64,000 nucleotides of DNA, taken from positions 118,837-182,836 of the forward strand of contig JAKVCA010000015.1 in NCBI GenBank assembly GCA_022448315.1, given 5' to 3'. Shown here one piece after another: positions 62,392-64,000 of this stretch (the stretch's first letter is position 1; each line of letters begins with the position of its first letter). Made by a program: the position numbers and the translations under genes. Source of the stretch: Pirellulaceae bacterium (lineage in GTDB: Bacteria; Planctomycetota; Planctomycetia; Pirellulales; Pirellulaceae). The notes below the pieces were generated by a model. The model was not told where the DNA came from and made no database searches. It saw nothing but the letters and a program-made list of their open reading frames with translations.

Positions 62392-63519
62392 ATGTCTGCC
62401 GCGAACCGCGCCAACCTGATCGCTAAAGTACAGAAGGTCTGCAAGAAGCATTTTCAATCGGTGAAGCCGTCTGAAAGTCGCAACGTCTTTGAGACCATCA
62501 TTTTTGGATGTTGTCTGGAGGACGCGACCTTCGAGCAAGCGGAAGAAGGCTTTGCTCGTCTGCAGGAACTTTATTTTGATTGGAATGAAGTTCGTGTGAC
62601 CACGGCCAAGGAATTGTCGGAAGCCATGGTGGGTTATCACCAACCTTTGGTGGCAGCGACACGAGTGAAAAAGTGCCTCCAGTCGATTTTCGAAACGCAC
62701 TACACCTTCGATATCGACTTCTTAAAAAAAGAAAATCTGGGGAAAGCGGTCGACAAGATTAAGAACTATCGGGGAATGACAAGCTTTGTGGTTTCCTATG
62801 TGTCTCAGTCGGCTTTAGGTGGGCATTCTTTACCGCTGGGAGCGGCGGAAATGGCATTGATGCTCGCTGCCGGCGTCATCACGGAAAAAGAGAAGCAGAA
62901 AAGCTCGGTGCCAGGATTGGAACGTGCAATTCCCAAGAGCAAGGGTGTTGAGTTCTTTTCCACTATGCACCAGTTGGCGGTCCCATTTTTGGTCACGCCA
63001 AATTCAACCAAAGTCTGGAGCGTCATCAGCGAAATCGACTCAAAGGCGAAGAGCCGATTCAATCAACGCGTGAAAGAAGAGAAAGCTGCAATCAAGGCGG
63101 CTGAGGAGAAAAAGGAGGCCGCCAAAAAGAAAGCGGCTGAAAAACGTGCTGCCATTGAAGCCGCAGCTAAAAAGGCGTCTACGAAAAAGGCTGGCAGTGC
63201 AACTTCGCCTAAGAAAAAGCCAGCGGCTACCAAAAAGGCGTCTCCAGTGAAAAAGCCTGCTCCCACGAAGTCTGCGACTGCGAAAAAGGCGGCAGTGACG
63301 AAAAAGCCCGCCACCAAAAAAGCAGCCACCAAAAAAGCAGCCACCAAAAAAGCAGCCACGAAGAAGCCCGCCACCAAAAAAGCAGCCACGAAAAAAGCAG
63401 TCGCCAAGAAGCCCGCCACCAAGAAGTCCGCGGCGACCAAAAAATCGGCGAAAACCGCAAAAGCGAAGACCGCTTCTCGATCCACGACGAAACGGGTGGC
63501 CAAGAAGAAACCCCGGTAG
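62392..63519 (+). CDS. Endonuclease III-like (HhH-GPD-type, probably inactive) protein with histone H1-like tail
   Basis: A 375-residue protein. Residues 1 to about 225 have an HhH-GPD-like helical fold: NVFETIIFGCCLEDATFEQA at the start and GMTSFVVSYVSQSALGGHSL near 135. The catalytic lysine and aspartate of DNA glycosylases, and the C-terminal Cys cluster of endonuclease III, were not seen (the site reads LPLGAAEMALML). From about 235 a Lys/Ala-rich tail runs to the end: (A/T)KK repeats, including eight 15-bp units in 63310-63429 encoding ATKKA-type pentapeptides. The tail resembles histone H1 and bacterial HU-tail proteins and would bind DNA non-specifically, suggesting a nucleoid role rather than repair. 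Confidence 0.75.
   Translation: MSAANRANLIAKVQKVCKKHFQSVKPSESRNVFETIIFGCCLEDATFEQAEEGFARLQELYFDWNEVRVTTAKELSEAMVGYHQPLVAATRVKKCLQSIFETHYTFDIDFLKKENLGKAVDKIKNYRGMTSFVVSYVSQSALGGHSLPLGAAEMALMLAAGVITEKEKQKSSVPGLERAIPKSKGVEFFSTMHQLAVPFLVTPNSTKVWSVISEIDSKAKSRFNQRVKEEKAAIKAAEEKKEAAKKKAAEKRAAIEAAAKKASTKKAGSATSPKKKPAATKKASPVKKPAPTKSATAKKAAVTKKPATKKAATKKAATKKAATKKPATKKAATKKAVAKKPATKKSAATKKSAKTAKAKTASRSTTKRVAKKKPR
63310..63429 (+). repeat. 15-bp coding tandem repeat, eight units
   Basis: Units of the GCCACCAAAAAAGCA type start at 63310 and recur every 15 bases to 63429; five of the eight are identical or differ at one base. They encode the pentapeptide ATKKA or ATKKP in the H1-like tail. The length multiple of three keeps the frame on copy-number change. 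Confidence 0.9.
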
Positions 63520-63560
63520 ACATTGGCGTTTCACCACCGTATCGCTTCCGCAATGTCGAG

Positions 63561-64000
63561 CTAATTCACGTCTTTTAGGTCAGTGTCATGGAGGGCGTTG
63601 GGATTCGACTCCGTGGGATCGCTCGGTTGGCTTTCGCAATCTTGCCTCGCGTTGCGGTCTCGGCTCCATTCCAGATAACCTTGCAGAATGATTTGAGCGG
63701 CCAGTTGATCGATCTTCTTTTTCTTCTTTTTGCGACTCATGCCGGCGTGGCTGAGGGCCTCGCTGGCGAAGCTTGAAGAGTACCGCTCGTCAAAAAACAC
63801 CACGGGCAACTGGGTGATGCTTTGCAGCCATGCTCCAAATTCTCTTGCTTCCTGCGATTTCTGACTTTCGTCCCCGCTCATATGCAATGGGAGACCGATG
63901 ATCCAACCTTCGAGGCGTTCTTCGCGGGCGAGCTGTTGGAAATATGATTCGTCCAACGCGGTCGTCCTGCGTTGGTAGGTCTCATAGGGACTTGCCAGCA
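63561..64000 (-). CDS. ruvX: Holliday junction resolvase RuvX/YqgF, 3' part only
   Basis: Partial gene: the N-terminus (RNase H-like start with the first catalytic Asp) lies beyond 64000. The visible 146 codons begin LASPYETYQRR and continue EGWIIGLPLHMSGDESQKSQ, then FFDERYSSSFASEAL and IDQLAAQIILQGYL. These are the YqgF motifs, with the DER acidic residue. A six-lysine run follows the SHAGMSR loop. The 30-residue polar C-terminus is beyond the usual end. Function: processing of pre-16S rRNA and/or Holliday junctions. Confidence 0.93.
   Translation of the reverse strand, partial: LASPYETYQRRTTALDESYFQQLAREERLEGWIIGLPLHMSGDESQKSQEAREFGAWLQSITQLPVVFFDERYSSSFASEALSHAGMSRKKKKKKIDQLAAQIILQGYLEWSRDRNARQDCESQPSDPTESNPNALHDTDLKDVN

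Noticed and set aside
63040-63537. Minus-strand frame of 165 codons over the H1-like tail
   Set aside because: It is the mirror image of the Lys/Ala repeat; the plus-strand protein explains it.

Overview
The window reads as a chromosomal segment of a planctomycete, probably of the Pirellulaceae/Planctomycetaceae type. This is inferred from a DUF1501 protein paired with a large PSCyt1/DUF1549/DUF1553 cytochrome-like protein, a MoxR-DUF58-transglutaminase cluster beside an alpha/alpha-toroid protein, many lipoproteins and secreted proteins with no clear family, and a histone H1-like lysine/alanine tail. I saw no rRNA, tRNA, CRISPR array, prophage or insertion sequence.

Layout. 1-4.4 kb: a zone of gene remnants, two glycosyltransferases and a D-threonine aldolase/D-serine dehydratase-like enzyme. 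4.4-9.2 kb (minus): moxR, a DUF58 gene and a tgpA-like transglutaminase. 9.9-16.9 kb: a zinc-ribbon/membrane/toroid protein, a YfhO-like membrane protein, an OmpH/Skp-like lipoprotein and an NHL-repeat protein. 17.1-19.4 kb (plus): a YrdC/TsaC-like domain fused to a low-molecular-weight protein phosphatase, then rpiB and a mogA-like gene. 19.4-24.4 kb (minus): an M3-like peptidase, an M50 membrane protease and an HDOD-GGDEF-like regulator. 24.8-27.8 kb (plus): a DASS-family transporter and a secreted protein. 28.0-34.8 kb (minus): DUF1501 and DUF1553 genes, a GT9 heptosyltransferase-like gene and csrA. 35.6-37.7 kb (plus): a DUF11-like secreted protein and a small protein. 37.8-41.7 kb (minus): sdhC-sdhA-sdhB. 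42.2-47.8 kb (plus): two lipoproteins, one with 40-residue repeats, then a single-domain GlmU-like uridylyltransferase overlapping prs. 47.8-50.5 kb (minus): a DUF4190-like protein and an AGCS symporter. 51.2-55.7 kb (plus): sufR-sufC-sufB-sufD. 56.2-63.5 kb (plus): an ABC ATPase overlapping nusA, then infB, rbfA and an HhH/H1-like protein. The 3' part of ruvX (minus) runs off the right edge.

How genes work together. The clearest units are Fe-S cluster assembly (suf) with its own repressor, succinate dehydrogenase, the nusA-infB-rbfA translation/transcription unit, and sugar-nucleotide/PRPP supply (glmU-like, prs). The most unusual items are: the YrdC-phosphatase fusion next to rpiB, which mirrors separate neighbouring genes in Bacillus; the ABC ATPase joined to nusA by an ATGA overlap; the endonuclease III-like domain with an H1 tail; the perfect palindrome over the sufR -10 box; and a 49-base exact inverted repeat linking the first glycosyltransferase to a remnant upstream of it. 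No strong candidate for a wholly new defence or mobile system was seen.
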